In this document: positions 16,519 to 24,115 of the stretch, one piece after another | Position numbering within the stretch: the stretch's first letter is position 1 | How the letters are laid out: the number at the start of each line of letters is the position of its first letter | Source: Streptomyces sp. NRRL S-31 | GTDB taxonomy: Bacteria > Actinomycetota > Actinomycetes > Streptomycetales > Streptomycetaceae | Assembly (NCBI RefSeq): GCF_000718775.1 | Contig: NZ_JOCB01000099.1 | Location: 1 to 31,551, forward strand | DNA length: 31,551 bases | Reading direction: 5' to 3' | Notes under the pieces: generated by a model | The model's database searches: none | Seen by the model: only the letters and a program-made list of their open reading frames with translations | Told to the model about the DNA's origin: nothing | Position numbers and translations under genes: made by a program

Positions 16519-17646
16519 GTGGCAAGGGCAAGACAGGCCGTGGGCGAGGCCCGCAGGATCGTCGTCAAGGTGGGCTCCTCCTCGCTGACCACCGCCGAGG
16601 GCGGCCTGGACGCCGACCGCGTCGACGCGCTCGTCGACGTCCTCGCCAAGAGCCGGAGCGGGGGGGAGCGGGAGGTCGTCCTCGTCTCCTCCGGTGCCAT
16701 CGCCGCCGGTCTCGCCCCGCTGGGCCTGCGCCGCCGCCCCCGGGACCTGGCCCGTCAGCAGGCCGCCGCCAGCGTCGGCCAGGGCCTGCTCGTCGCCCGC
16801 TACACCGCCTCCTTCGCCCGCTACGGCGTCCGGGTCGGCCAAGTCCTGCTCACCAGCGACGACATGAGCCGCCGCGCCCACCACCGCAACGCCTCCCGCA
16901 CCCTCGACAAGCTGCTCGCGATGGGTGCCTTCCCGATCGTCAACGAGAACGACACCGTCGCCACGGACGAGATCCGCTTCGGCGACAACGACCGCCTCGC
17001 CGCCCTCGTCGCCCACCTCGTCCACGCCGATCTGCTCGTCCTCCTCTCCGACGTGGACGGCGTCTACGACGGCGACCCCGGCAGGCCCGGCACCTCCCGG
17101 ATAGCGGAGGTACGGGGCCCCGAGGACCTCGCCGGCGTCGAGATCGGCAGCGCGGGCAAGGCCGGCGTCGGCACCGGCGGCATGGTCACCAAGGTGGAGG
17201 CCGCCCGGATCGCCGCCGCCGCCGGCATCCCGGTGGTGCTGACCAGCGCCGTGCACGCGGCCGAGGCGCTGGCCGGCGGCGACACCGGCACCTACTTCCA
17301 CCCCACCGGCAAGCGCTCCGCCGACCGGCTCCTCTGGCTCCAGCACGCCTCCACCCCGCAGGGCGCCCTGACCCTGGACGACGGCGCGGTGGACGCGGTC
17401 GTCCAGCGCCGCAAGTCGCTGCTGCCCGCCGGCATCGCCGCGGTCGAGGGCGACTTCAGCGCCGGGGACCCCGTCGAACTGCGGGACACGGCGGGCCGCG
17501 CGGTGGCCCGGGGGCTCGTCAGCTTCGACGCCAAGGAGATCCCCCGGCTGATCGGGCGCTCGACCCACGAACTGGCGCGCGAGCTGGGCGCGGCGTACGA
17601 GCGCGAAGTCGTACACAGGGACGACCTCGTGGTCCTGCATCCCTGA
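16519..17646 (+). CDS. proB: Glutamate 5-kinase
   Basis: A 375-residue enzyme that phosphorylates glutamate to gamma-glutamyl phosphate, the first step of proline synthesis. The amino-acid-kinase domain (about 1-260) has VVKVGSSSL (K17), LVSSGAIAAG, VNENDTVATDEIRFGDND and LLSDVDGVYDGDP. A C-terminal PUA domain (about 280-365) follows, ending with the ProB-typical YEREVVHRDDLV. Full length matches ProB with PUA. GTG 16519 is preceded by GAGGGGACGGA. proA lies 856 bp downstream with one small gene between. Confidence 0.95.
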   Translation: MARARQAVGEARRIVVKVGSSSLTTAEGGLDADRVDALVDVLAKSRSGGEREVVLVSSGAIAAGLAPLGLRRRPRDLARQQAAASVGQGLLVARYTASFARYGVRVGQVLLTSDDMSRRAHHRNASRTLDKLLAMGAFPIVNENDTVATDEIRFGDNDRLAALVAHLVHADLLVLLSDVDGVYDGDPGRPGTSRIAEVRGPEDLAGVEIGSAGKAGVGTGGMVTKVEAARIAAAAGIPVVLTSAVHAAEALAGGDTGTYFHPTGKRSADRLLWLQHASTPQGALTLDDGAVDAVVQRRKSLLPAGIAAVEGDFSAGDPVELRDTAGRAVARGLVSFDAKEIPRLIGRSTHELARELGAAYEREVVHRDDLVVLHP

Positions 17647-17657
17647 TCCTCGCAAAA

Positions 17658-17698
17658 CCGCTCGTAAAGCGGGGCGTGGCCAAAGCCCCCGGTGGGGG
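17658..17698 (+). terminator. Possible terminator after proB
   Basis: CCGCT (17658-17662) pairs with AGCGG (17668-17672), and CCCCC (17686-17690) with GGGGG (17694-17698). These are short stems just after proB. The following 17700-17785 is AT-richer, contains GTTCCGT twice, and shows no gene. Confidence 0.4.
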
Positions 17699-17789
17699 AC
17701 GTTCCGTAAAAGCACCACGCGGAGCCCTGTGGCCTGCTCAACTTTGTCTCGGAAACTTGTTGAAGGGACATGTTCCGTCAAGTGGCCGA

Positions 17790-17896
17790 GCGGGCCGTGC
17801 GAGCCTTGCGGGCTGTGCGAGTCCGCGGGCCGAGCGAGCCCTGAGGGCCGAGCGAGCCCTGCGGGCCGAGCCGGCCGCGCGGGCCGAGCGAGAAGG
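17790..17896 (+). repeat. 18-bp tandem repeat, about six units
   Basis: Units start at 17790, 17808 (17 bp), 17825, 17843, 17861 and 17879. The consensus is GCGGGCCGAGCGAGCCCT; units 3 and 4 differ at one base, the others at several. The array runs directly into the AAGGAGG ribosome site of the next gene, so it lies in that gene's leader or promoter. In one frame it would encode a repeated RAERAL, but no start or conserved product supports translation. Confidence 0.85.
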
Positions 17897-17904
17897 AGGC
17901 CGTC

Positions 17905-18330
17905 GTGAGACCAGTGCGCCCGGGGGCGGCGTCCCGCGGTGCTCTGACGAGCGTCGCGGCCGGGGACACCTACGAGGAGCCGAAGGACCTGCCCAGGCTG
18001 TGGCACGTCACGCTGAGCGTCTCCGGGAAACAGGTCCCGCTGCCCGAGCTGCGCCGGGCCCTGGAGCAGCTCGCCCACGACCACCCCTTCCTGCTGACCA
18101 GCAGATACGCGACCGACCACGCGGAGATCCGGTACTGGGAGGAGGCCCGCGACCTGCACGACGCCGCCGCCGTGGCGCTGCGCCTGTGGGGCGAGCACCG
18201 GCAGAGCGCCGGTCTGCCGGCCTGGGAGATCGTCGGCCTGGAGGTCATCGACCGGGAGACCTACCACCACCGCATCGCCGAGGGCTACGGCCCGCGTCCG
18301 GCCGCACCGGTGGGTGTCCACCCGTTCTGA
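17905..18330 (+). CDS. Conserved actinobacterial protein of unknown function between proB and proA
   Basis: 141 residues, soluble, with no signal or TM segment. GTG 17905 has an excellent AAGGAGG (17893-17899). The body contains [47 protein letters not shown] and [15 protein letters not shown], followed by a Pro-rich end. From memory, similar proteins sit at this place in other Streptomyces, but I know no function. No catalytic or metal motif is evident. The location suggests, but does not prove, a link to proline metabolism. Confidence 0.8.
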   Translation: MRPVRPGAASRGALTSVAAGDTYEEPKDLPRLWHVTLSVSGKQVPLPELRRALEQLAHDHPFLLTSRYATDHAEIRYWEEARDLHDAAAVALRLWGEHRQSAGLPAWEIVGLEVIDRETYHHRIAEGYGPRPAAPVGVHPF

Positions 18331-18366
18331 GCGGGGACCCCGGACCGGGGGCGGGCCGGGACCGGC

Positions 18367-18418
18367 GGGGCCGGGTTCGGGGTCGACGGGGCCGGGTTCG
18401 GGGTCGACGGGTTCGGGG
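18367..18418 (+). repeat. 21-bp G-rich direct repeat upstream of proA
   Basis: Two exact 21-bp copies (18367-18387 and 18388-18408) are followed by a partial third copy (18409-18418). Each copy has three runs of G, and G runs continue to about 18458. The plus strand could form G-quadruplexes. It lies between the 141-residue protein gene and the proA promoter, in a 172-bp gap with no gene. Confidence 0.8.
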
Positions 18419-18467
18419 CGGGTGGGGTTTCGCCCCTTTCGGGGTGTCTCGGGGTGTGGGACGACCA

Positions 18468-18496
18468 CTGAACCGCGGCGTCCCGCGCACTACCCT
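18468..18496 (+). promoter_or_regulatory. Leaderless promoter of proA
   Basis: CTGAAC (18468-18473), 17 bp, TACCCT (18491-18496), then six bases to the ATG at 18503. No ribosome binding site precedes the ATG. The geometry puts transcription start at or next to the A of ATG, so the mRNA is probably leaderless. Confidence 0.65.
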
Positions 18497-18502
18497 TCCC
18501 CC

Positions 18503-19789
18503 ATGACCACGCTCTCGCCGTACGACTCGATGTCCCCGGTCACCCAGGCCGCCTACCGGGCCAAGGCCGCCGCCGCCGACCTCGCGCCGCTCCCGCGCGC
18601 CGTGAAGGACGACGCGCTGCTCGCCATCGCCGACGCCCTGGAGGTCCGGACCGCCGAGATCGTCGAGGCCAACGCCGAGGACGTGGCCAAGGCCCGGGAG
18701 AGCGGCATCAGCGAGGCCGTCGTCGACCGGCTCACCCTCACCCCCGAGCGGGTCCGCGCCATCGCCTCCGACGTCCGGGACGTCGCCCGGCTGCCCGACC
18801 CGGTCGGCGAGGTCGTCCGCGGCTCCACCCTCCCCAACGGCATCGACCTGCGCCAGGTCCGCGTCCCGCTCGGCGTCGTCGGCATCATCTACGAGGCCCG
18901 CCCGAACGTCACCGTCGACGCCGCCGCCCTCTGCCTGAAGTCCGGCAACGCCGTCCTGCTGCGCGGCTCCGCCTCCGCGTACGCGTCCAACGCCGCCCTC
19001 GTCCGGGTGATCCGGGACGCCGTCGGCGGAGCCGGGCTGCCCGCCGACGCCGTCCAGCTCGTCCCCGGCGAGAGCCGCGACTCCGTCCGCGAGCTGATGC
19101 GCGCCCGCGGCCTGGTCGACGTCCTCATCCCGCGCGGCGGCGCCTCCCTGATCCGGACCGTGGTCAACGAGTCCACCGTGCCCGTGATCGAGACCGGCAC
19201 CGGCAACTGCCACGTCTACGTCGACGCCCAGGCCGACATCGACACGGCCGTCGAGATCCTGATCAACTCCAAGGCCCAGCGGGTCAGCGTCTGCAACGCC
19301 GCCGAGACCCTCCTCGTCCACCAGGACATCGCTCCCGAGTTCCTGCCGCGCGCCCTGGACGCCCTCGCCGCGGCCGGGGTCACCGTCCACGCCGACGAGC
19401 GGGTCATGGCCTACGCCAAGGGCTCCGAGGCCACCGTGGTCGAGGCGACCCCCGAGGACTGGGAGACCGAGTACCTCTCCTACGACATCGCCGCCGCGGT
19501 GGTGGACTCGCTGGACAAGGCCGTCGAGCACATCCGGCTGTGGACCTCCGGCCACACCGAGGCCATCGTCACCACCTCCCAGCAGGCCGCCCGCCGCTTC
19601 ACCCAGCTGGTCGACTCCACCACCGTGGCCGTGAACGCCTCCACCCGCTTCACCGACGGCGGCCAGTTCGGCTTCGGCGCCGAGATCGGCATCTCCACCC
19701 AGAAGCTGCACGCCCGCGGCCCGATGGGTCTGCCGGAGCTGACCAGCACCAAGTACATCGTCACCGGCGACGGACACGTACGCCGCTGA
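18503..19789 (+). CDS. proA: Glutamate-5-semialdehyde dehydrogenase (gamma-glutamyl phosphate reductase)
   Basis: A 428-residue NADPH-dependent enzyme that reduces gamma-glutamyl phosphate to the semialdehyde, the second step of proline synthesis. Typical blocks seen: [38 protein letters not shown], the active-site region [13 protein letters not shown] with catalytic C264, and [27 protein letters not shown] near the C terminus. Length is normal. ATG 18503 follows a TACCCT box by six bases without a Shine-Dalgarno, suggesting leaderless translation and transcription independent of proB. Confidence 0.96.
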   Translation: MTTLSPYDSMSPVTQAAYRAKAAAADLAPLPRAVKDDALLAIADALEVRTAEIVEANAEDVAKARESGISEAVVDRLTLTPERVRAIASDVRDVARLPDPVGEVVRGSTLPNGIDLRQVRVPLGVVGIIYEARPNVTVDAAALCLKSGNAVLLRGSASAYASNAALVRVIRDAVGGAGLPADAVQLVPGESRDSVRELMRARGLVDVLIPRGGASLIRTVVNESTVPVIETGTGNCHVYVDAQADIDTAVEILINSKAQRVSVCNAAETLLVHQDIAPEFLPRALDALAAAGVTVHADERVMAYAKGSEATVVEATPEDWETEYLSYDIAAAVVDSLDKAVEHIRLWTSGHTEAIVTTSQQAARRFTQLVDSTTVAVNASTRFTDGGQFGFGAEIGISTQKLHARGPMGLPELTSTKYIVTGDGHVRR

Positions 19790-19810
19790 GGTTCACCCGT
19801 CCGGTCCCGC

Positions 19811-19828
19811 GCGCCCGGCGCCGGGCGC
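19811..19828 (+). terminator. Possible terminator after proA
   Basis: The 18-bp perfect palindrome GCGCCCGGCGCCGGGCGC lies 21 bp after the proA stop. It can form a short GC hairpin, though no T tract follows. Confidence 0.4.
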
Positions 19829-19896
19829 ACGGCCGGAAGGCGTCTCACCAGGCAGACGAATGTCCGTACCGTCTGCCCAAATTGACCCCCCAGGTC

Positions 19897-19902
19897 TACT
19901 CT
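19897..19902 (+). promoter_or_regulatory. Candidate -10 box of a leaderless promoter
   Basis: TACTCT ends six bases before the GTG at 19909, the same geometry as the proA and 20555 genes. The -35 region is not clear: a TTGACC at 19882-19887 is only 9 bp away. No Shine-Dalgarno precedes the GTG. Confidence 0.4.
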
Positions 19903-19908
19903 GGATCC

Positions 19909-20466
19909 GTGCCGGAGGACGTGGGGGGCACGCCGTTCCCGGACGGCTGGGAGCCCGACGACGACCACGACCACGGGGTGCCGGACGAAGAGTTCGCCTC
20001 CGTGGTCTTCGACGAGGCGTTCGTACGCGCGGCCACGGTCCACGAGCCGACCGCCGTCGAACGCCTTCTGGCCGCCGCCCAGGCCAGGGCGGAGGCATCC
20101 GAGGCCGAGGCCCGCCGCGCCCACGCCCGGGGCGAGCGCTATGACGAGGGCTACGACCCCGAGGACCCCCGGTTCGACCGGGACCGGGACGACGACGAGC
20201 CGGACGACACCTACGTCCTCGGCGACGGCCCCTACGGCAAGCACGTCCGCTGGCACCGCCCCGTCGCCTGGATCCTCGCCGTCGTCATGGGCATCGGCAT
20301 GGTCGCCCTGGCCTTCGCCGCCGTCTACCGGGGAAGCTCCTCGGGCACCCGGGACCGGGTACCCGCCCCCGCCTCGACCGGGCTCGGACAGGGCGCCGCG
20401 TCCGCTCCCGCACCCTCCGCCGAACACCCCGAGCCGGCCGTCTCCGCCATCCCGCGCTCCCCCTGA
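19909..20466 (+). CDS. Single-pass membrane protein with SVVFDEAFVRAA motif, function unknown
   Basis: 185 residues. A very acidic N-terminal region is followed by the motif FASVVFDEAFVRAATVHEP (29-47), an Ala/Glu/Arg helix likely to be coiled coil (50-76), another acidic stretch, one TM segment (about 118-140) and a short Pro/Ala-rich tail outside. The positive residues KHVRWHR just before the TM place the N terminus in the cytoplasm. The next gene encodes a protein with the same motif at nearly the same distance from its start, so the two are probably related in function. I do not recognise an enzyme domain. The GTG lacks a ribosome site and follows a TACTCT box. Confidence 0.75.
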   Translation: MPEDVGGTPFPDGWEPDDDHDHGVPDEEFASVVFDEAFVRAATVHEPTAVERLLAAAQARAEASEAEARRAHARGERYDEGYDPEDPRFDRDRDDDEPDDTYVLGDGPYGKHVRWHRPVAWILAVVMGIGMVALAFAAVYRGSSSGTRDRVPAPASTGLGQGAASAPAPSAEHPEPAVSAIPRSP

Positions 20467-20520
20467 GCGCCCCGCCCGCGCTTGGTGAGAACCTGTCAGA
20501 AGTTGTCGTGCGACGAGGCG

Positions 20521-20548
20521 TTTACCCGGGGCCCGCGAGACCTACCCT
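20521..20548 (+). promoter_or_regulatory. Leaderless promoter of the 356-residue membrane protein gene
   Basis: TTTACC (20521-20526), 16 bp, TACCCT (20543-20548), then six bases to the ATG at 20555. No ribosome site is present. The -10 hexamer and its distance to the start are the same as for proA. Confidence 0.55.
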
Positions 20549-20554
20549 GAAAGT

Positions 20555-21625
20555 ATGGGCGGGCCTGGAGACCCACCGGAGGGGACACCCGAGGGCGGCC
20601 CCGGCGGTGCGGAGGACGAATACGGATCCGTCGTCTTCGACGAGTCGTTCGTCCGCGCTGCCCGCCTCCAGGAATCCTCCGCCGCGGAGCGGGTGGCCGA
20701 CCACGCGCCCGCCGTACGCCGCCGCCCGCCGCTGCACCGCGGACTCGCCCGGCAGGCCATGATCCTCGTCCTGCTGATCGCCGTCGCCTTCGGCACCGCG
20801 ATCTACATGGGCGTCCGCCACCCCTACAGCACCCCGCAGGCCCGCCGGTCCGTGGAATCCCTGCGGATGACGGTCATCCCGCTCGCCCCGCAGGGCAGGG
20901 TGCCCGGCGCCGCCGACGCCGAGAGCCTGTATGCGCGCAGCCCCGCCGCCGACTTCGAGCGCGGCGCCGAGGGCATACCCCTGCCGGCCTCGCGCGGCAC
21001 CGCCCACTTCTCCGACAGCCAGGTGGTGAACGCCCTCACCACCGTCAAGGACTACATCGTCCGCTCCTCGCTCTACCCCGAGGTGATCACCGGCCGCGAG
21101 GCGAGCCCCGCCCGCACCCTGGTCGACTCCGACCAGCTCGACCAGTTCGACCAGAGCTTCGCCCACCCCGCCGCGGACGGACGGCACGCGCCCACGGGCT
21201 GGGTGGTCCGGATCGACCCCGCCCGGGCCCGGCTGGCCGACGACCGGATACGCGCCTTCGGCACCCTGACGGCCACCGAGGCCGACCCGGCGACCCTGGA
21301 GGTCACCGCCGACCACACCTTCGTCTACGCCCTGCGCCCCACCGGCGCGGCGGCCGGCGCCCCGGCCTCCCTCTTCACGGTCCGCCGCGCGCTGACCTTC
21401 CACTTCGACCGCGACGACCTGCGCACCCGCCAGGTCCAGCTGATCACCGCCTACGTCCAGGCGGGCCCCCTCGCCTGCGCCGAGGACTCCTCGGCCTACC
21501 TGCGCCCGCTCCTGGCCGGCCAGACGGCCCGGTCCGGCGGCCCCGCGGGCACCAACCCCTACGAGACGGACGGCGCGACGGCCCTGTGCGGCACGCTGGC
21601 CGCTCGGGCCCAGCCGAAGGTCTGA
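20555..21625 (+). CDS. Membrane-anchored extracytoplasmic protein with [12 protein letters not shown] motif, function unknown
   Basis: 356 residues. A Gly/Pro/Glu-rich start is followed by [19 protein letters not shown] (23-41), a basic stretch, one TM segment (about 66-87) and a ~265-residue outer domain. The outer part contains [36 protein letters not shown] and a beta-rich region ending with two Cys (CAEDSSAYL and ALCGTL), which could form a disulfide. The first 90 residues share their plan with the preceding protein. No enzyme family is recognised. The start is at a leaderless-type promoter. The stop is only 14 bp from the convergent M48 protease stop, with a small GGTCT/AGACC hairpin (21619-21633) across the junction. 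Confidence 0.78.
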   Translation: MGGPGDPPEGTPEGGPGGAEDEYGSVVFDESFVRAARLQESSAAERVADHAPAVRRRPPLHRGLARQAMILVLLIAVAFGTAIYMGVRHPYSTPQARRSVESLRMTVIPLAPQGRVPGAADAESLYARSPAADFERGAEGIPLPASRGTAHFSDSQVVNALTTVKDYIVRSSLYPEVITGREASPARTLVDSDQLDQFDQSFAHPAADGRHAPTGWVVRIDPARARLADDRIRAFGTLTATEADPATLEVTADHTFVYALRPTGAAAGAPASLFTVRRALTFHFDRDDLRTRQVQLITAYVQAGPLACAEDSSAYLRPLLAGQTARSGGPAGTNPYETDGATALCGTLAARAQPKV

Positions 21626-21639
21626 GGGAGACCGGCCCC

Positions 21640-22725
21640 CTACTCCCCGTCCGCGTCGGGGACGTCGCCCTTGCCCGGCGGTGGGCTGCGGAAGCCGTCG
21701 AAGCCCCGCCGGACCCGGCCGCCCAGGTCGCCCGCGCCGCCCGCGAGGTCCGTGACCAGCTTCATCAGCGGGTCCTTGGAGTTCTTCACATCGCTCGCGT
21801 AGCCGGCCGCCGACTCCCGGAAGGAGTCGCTGACGGAGGCGTCCGCGTCCTCGCCGCGCCGCGGGTAGTGACCGTCCATGATCCGCTGGTAGTCCCGGGA
21901 CTCGGCCCACTTCTTCAGCTCGGCGGCCCGCACGGTGGTGAACGGGTGCGAGCGGGGCAGCACGTTCAGGATCTTCAGCACGGAGTCGCGCAGATCACCG
22001 CCCGAGTCGTACTCCTCGGCCTGCTCCAGGAAGGCGTCCACGTTCATCTCGTGCAGATGGTTGCCGCCCGCGATCTTCATCAGGCCCCGCATCGAGGCCC
22101 GGACGTCCTGGCCCACCAGCAGGCCCGCCCGGTCGGCGGACAGCTCCGACTTGCGGAACCACTCCCGCAGCGCCGTGACGATCGCCGTGATCGCGAGATT
22201 GCCCAGCGGGATCCAGGCGACCTTCAGCGCGAGGCTCGTCAGGAACAGCAGGACCGTGCGGTACACCGAGTGCCCGGACAGCGCGTGCCCCACCTCGTGC
22301 CCGACGACCGCCCGCATCTCCTCCTCGTCGAGCAGCTCCACGAGCCCCGTGCTGACCACGATGATCGGCTCGTCCAGGCCGATGCACATGGCGCTCGGCC
22401 GCGGGTCCTGCGTGACGTACATCGGCGGGACCTTCTCCAGGTCCAGGATGTAACAGGCGTCCCGCAGCATGTCGTGCAGGTGCGAGAACTGCCGCTCGGA
22501 GACCCGCACCGAGTCGGACAGGAACAGCAGCCTGAGGCTGCGCTCCGGCAGCAGCCCGCTGAGCGCCTTGAAGACGGTGTCGAAGCCGCTCAGCTTGCGC
22601 AGCGCCACCAGGGCCGAGCGGTCCGCCGGGTGCTCGTACGCCCGGGTCGAGATCCCCGGGAAGCGCCTGCGCCGTCGGCTCGGCACGCGCTCGTGCCCCG
22701 TCAGCTGCCGGCCGTCGTCGGACAT
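21640..22725 (-). CDS. M48 family zinc metalloprotease (HtpX/Ste24-like)
   Basis: 361 residues. The zinc motif HEVGH (143-147) and third ligand E194 in SELSADRAG fit M48 peptidases, which act in membrane protein quality control. A hydrophobic segment (about 156-186) between them predicts membrane insertion near the active site. The region before the motif ([27 protein letters not shown]) is typical of the family's substrate-side strand. The C-terminal ~75 residues are Gly/Asp/Pro-rich. ATG 22725 is preceded on the minus strand by GGGGGAAG, which decides against the in-frame GTG at 22755. It is divergent from a small membrane peptide gene. Confidence 0.88.
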   Translation of the reverse strand: MSDDGRQLTGHERVPSRRRRRFPGISTRAYEHPADRSALVALRKLSGFDTVFKALSGLLPERSLRLLFLSDSVRVSERQFSHLHDMLRDACYILDLEKVPPMYVTQDPRPSAMCIGLDEPIIVVSTGLVELLDEEEMRAVVGHEVGHALSGHSVYRTVLLFLTSLALKVAWIPLGNLAITAIVTALREWFRKSELSADRAGLLVGQDVRASMRGLMKIAGGNHLHEMNVDAFLEQAEEYDSGGDLRDSVLKILNVLPRSHPFTTVRAAELKKWAESRDYQRIMDGHYPRRGEDADASVSDSFRESAAGYASDVKNSKDPLMKLVTDLAGGAGDLGGRVRRGFDGFRSPPPGKGDVPDADGE

Positions 22726-22828
22726 GTCTTCCCCCAGGTGCGTGTGAATGCCCACTGTGCCCCCGCGGCGGGGCCCAGCCTAGGCGGCGATACCGTGGAC
22801 GGGCAGTACACCCGAAGGAGTCCCCGCC

Positions 22829-22993
22829 ATGGAGCACCACCCCGCAGCCGCCCGGCTGACCGAGGCCGCCGCGAGCGCCGTCCAGCAGCACGGGGCGGGG
22901 AACCTGCTCCGCGTCGTCCTGATCGTGATGGTCCTCGGCTCCGTCCTGACCGCCTGGTTCCTGCTGCGCGGCTACAAGCAGAAGGACGACTGA
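22829..22993 (+). CDS. Small single-pass membrane peptide (54 residues)
   Basis: ATG 22829 has GAAGGAG (22814-22820) at good spacing. The product begins [18 protein letters not shown], has one TM segment ([20 protein letters not shown], about 26-45) and ends RGYKQKDD. The basic residues after the TM suggest the C terminus is inside. It is divergent from the M48 protease gene with 103 bp between, and could be a regulator or partner of it; that is inference only. Confidence 0.7.
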   Translation: MEHHPAAARLTEAAASAVQQHGAGNLLRVVLIVMVLGSVLTAWFLLRGYKQKDD

Positions 22994-23033
22994 CGAGCGG
23001 CGGAAGTTCCCCGCCCGCCGGACGGCGCCCCCG

Positions 23034-23053
23034 CGCCCGCCGGCCGGTGGGCG
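23034..23053 (+). terminator. Possible terminator after the 54-residue peptide gene
   Basis: CGCCCGCC (23034-23041) pairs with GGTGGGCG (23046-23053; one wobble) around a GGCC loop, 41 bp after the stop codon. Confidence 0.4.
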
Positions 23054-23060
23054 GTCCCGA

Positions 23061-23121
23061 GATCACGCCGGGGCCGTCCCGCCGGCGCCCTGCGGCGTCC
23101 AACGGCGGAGTCGGCGTGATC
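23061..23121 (+). repeat. Widely spaced perfect inverted repeat
   Basis: GATCACGCCG (23061-23070) and CGGCGTGATC (23112-23121) are perfect inverted copies 41 bp apart, about five helical turns centre to centre. The pair ends 18 bp before a TACGAT box (23140-23145) that may be the -10 of the next small gene. It may be a pair of operators or a long hairpin. No gene lies in 22994-23191. Confidence 0.5.
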
Positions 23122-23191
23122 GCCGCGGGGCCGCCCGCTTACGATGAGCCGACATCTTTATTCCGCCCACACGCGTTAGGTCCTGCCGAAG

Positions 23192-23356
23192 ATGAGCTTC
23201 CACAGCGCCGCAGCCCAGTTGGTCACCCTTGCCGCCGAAGGCGGGGAGCACGGCGGAAACCACGAGAGCCTGAACCCGGCCATCACCGGCGGCGGCGCCC
23301 TGGTCATCCTGCTCCTGCTGCTCTGGATCACCACGCGCTTCAACCGCGACCGCTGA
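23192..23356 (+). CDS. Second small single-pass membrane peptide (54 residues)
   Basis: Begins [22 protein letters not shown] and has a TM segment near its end ([18 protein letters not shown], about 33-50), closing with NRDR. The TTRFNRDR end recalls a small conserved Streptomyces membrane peptide found just before nadD, as I remember it. The ribosome site before ATG 23192 is weak (CCGAAG). It is 56 bp upstream of nadD and may be expressed with it. Function unknown. Confidence 0.65.
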   Translation: MSFHSAAAQLVTLAAEGGEHGGNHESLNPAITGGGALVILLLLLWITTRFNRDR

Positions 23357-23412
23357 ACGGGGACCCCGTCCCCGGCCGGACGCCCGAGACCGGGCCGGTA
23401 GGGTCTGCACGC

Positions 23413-24099
23413 ATGGGAGAGCAGGACATGCCTACCGGTCCGGCGCACGCGAAGGCCGACGACACGGTGAAGCACCCGCAGTACGGACCGGGCAACGGCC
23501 CCGCCCACACGGGCAGGCGGCGCCTCGGCGTCATGGGCGGCACCTTCGACCCGATCCACCACGGGCACCTCGTGGCGGCCAGCGAGGTCGCCGCGCAGTT
23601 CGAGCTGGACGAGGTGGTGTTCGTCCCCACCGGCCAGCCGTGGCAGAAGTCCCACCGCAAGGTCTCCCCGGCCGAGGACCGCTACCTGATGACGGTCATC
23701 GCGACCGCCGAGAACCCGCAGTTCTCCGTCAGCCGGATCGACATCGACCGCGGCGGGCCCACCTACACCGTCGACACCCTGCGCGACCTGCGCGCCCTCA
23801 ACCCCGACACCGACCTCTTCTTCATCACCGGCGCCGACGCCCTCGCCCAGCTGCTGACCTGGCGCGACTCGGCGGAGCTGTTCTCCCTCGCGCACTTCAT
23901 CGGCGTCACCCGCCCCGGCCACCAGCTGACCGACCCGGGCCTGCCGGAAGGCGGCGTCTCGCTCGTCGAGGTGCCGGCGCTCGCCATCTCCTCCACGGAC
24001 TGCCGGGCGAGAGTCGCCAAGGGGGACCCCATCTGGTACATGGTGCCGGACGGAGTCGTGCGCTACATCGACAAGCGCGAGCTGTACCGCGGCGAGTGA
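23413..24099 (+). CDS. nadD: Nicotinate-nucleotide adenylyltransferase
   Basis: A 228-residue enzyme that converts nicotinate mononucleotide and ATP to deamido-NAD, a late step of NAD synthesis. It has [12 protein letters not shown] (42-53) with the nucleotidyltransferase Hx[20 protein letters not shown] and ISSTDCR (the ISSTxxR motif). About 38 residues precede the core, longer than in most bacteria. Two starts are possible: ATG 23413, eight bases after a TAGGGT box, and ATG 23428, with GGAGA (23416-23420) at good spacing. The stop is 16 bp before the next gene. Confidence 0.94.
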   Translation: MGEQDMPTGPAHAKADDTVKHPQYGPGNGPAHTGRRRLGVMGGTFDPIHHGHLVAASEVAAQFELDEVVFVPTGQPWQKSHRKVSPAEDRYLMTVIATAENPQFSVSRIDIDRGGPTYTVDTLRDLRALNPDTDLFFITGADALAQLLTWRDSAELFSLAHFIGVTRPGHQLTDPGLPEGGVSLVEVPALAISSTDCRARVAKGDPIWYMVPDGVVRYIDKRELYRGE

Positions 24100-24115
24100 G
24101 CCGAGAGGGGCACCG

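Noticed and set aside
17676..17904. Possible short protein encoded by the 18-bp repeats (RAERAL repeats)
   Set aside because: No ribosome site, no conserved domain, and the array directly precedes the ribosome site of a well-supported gene in another frame.
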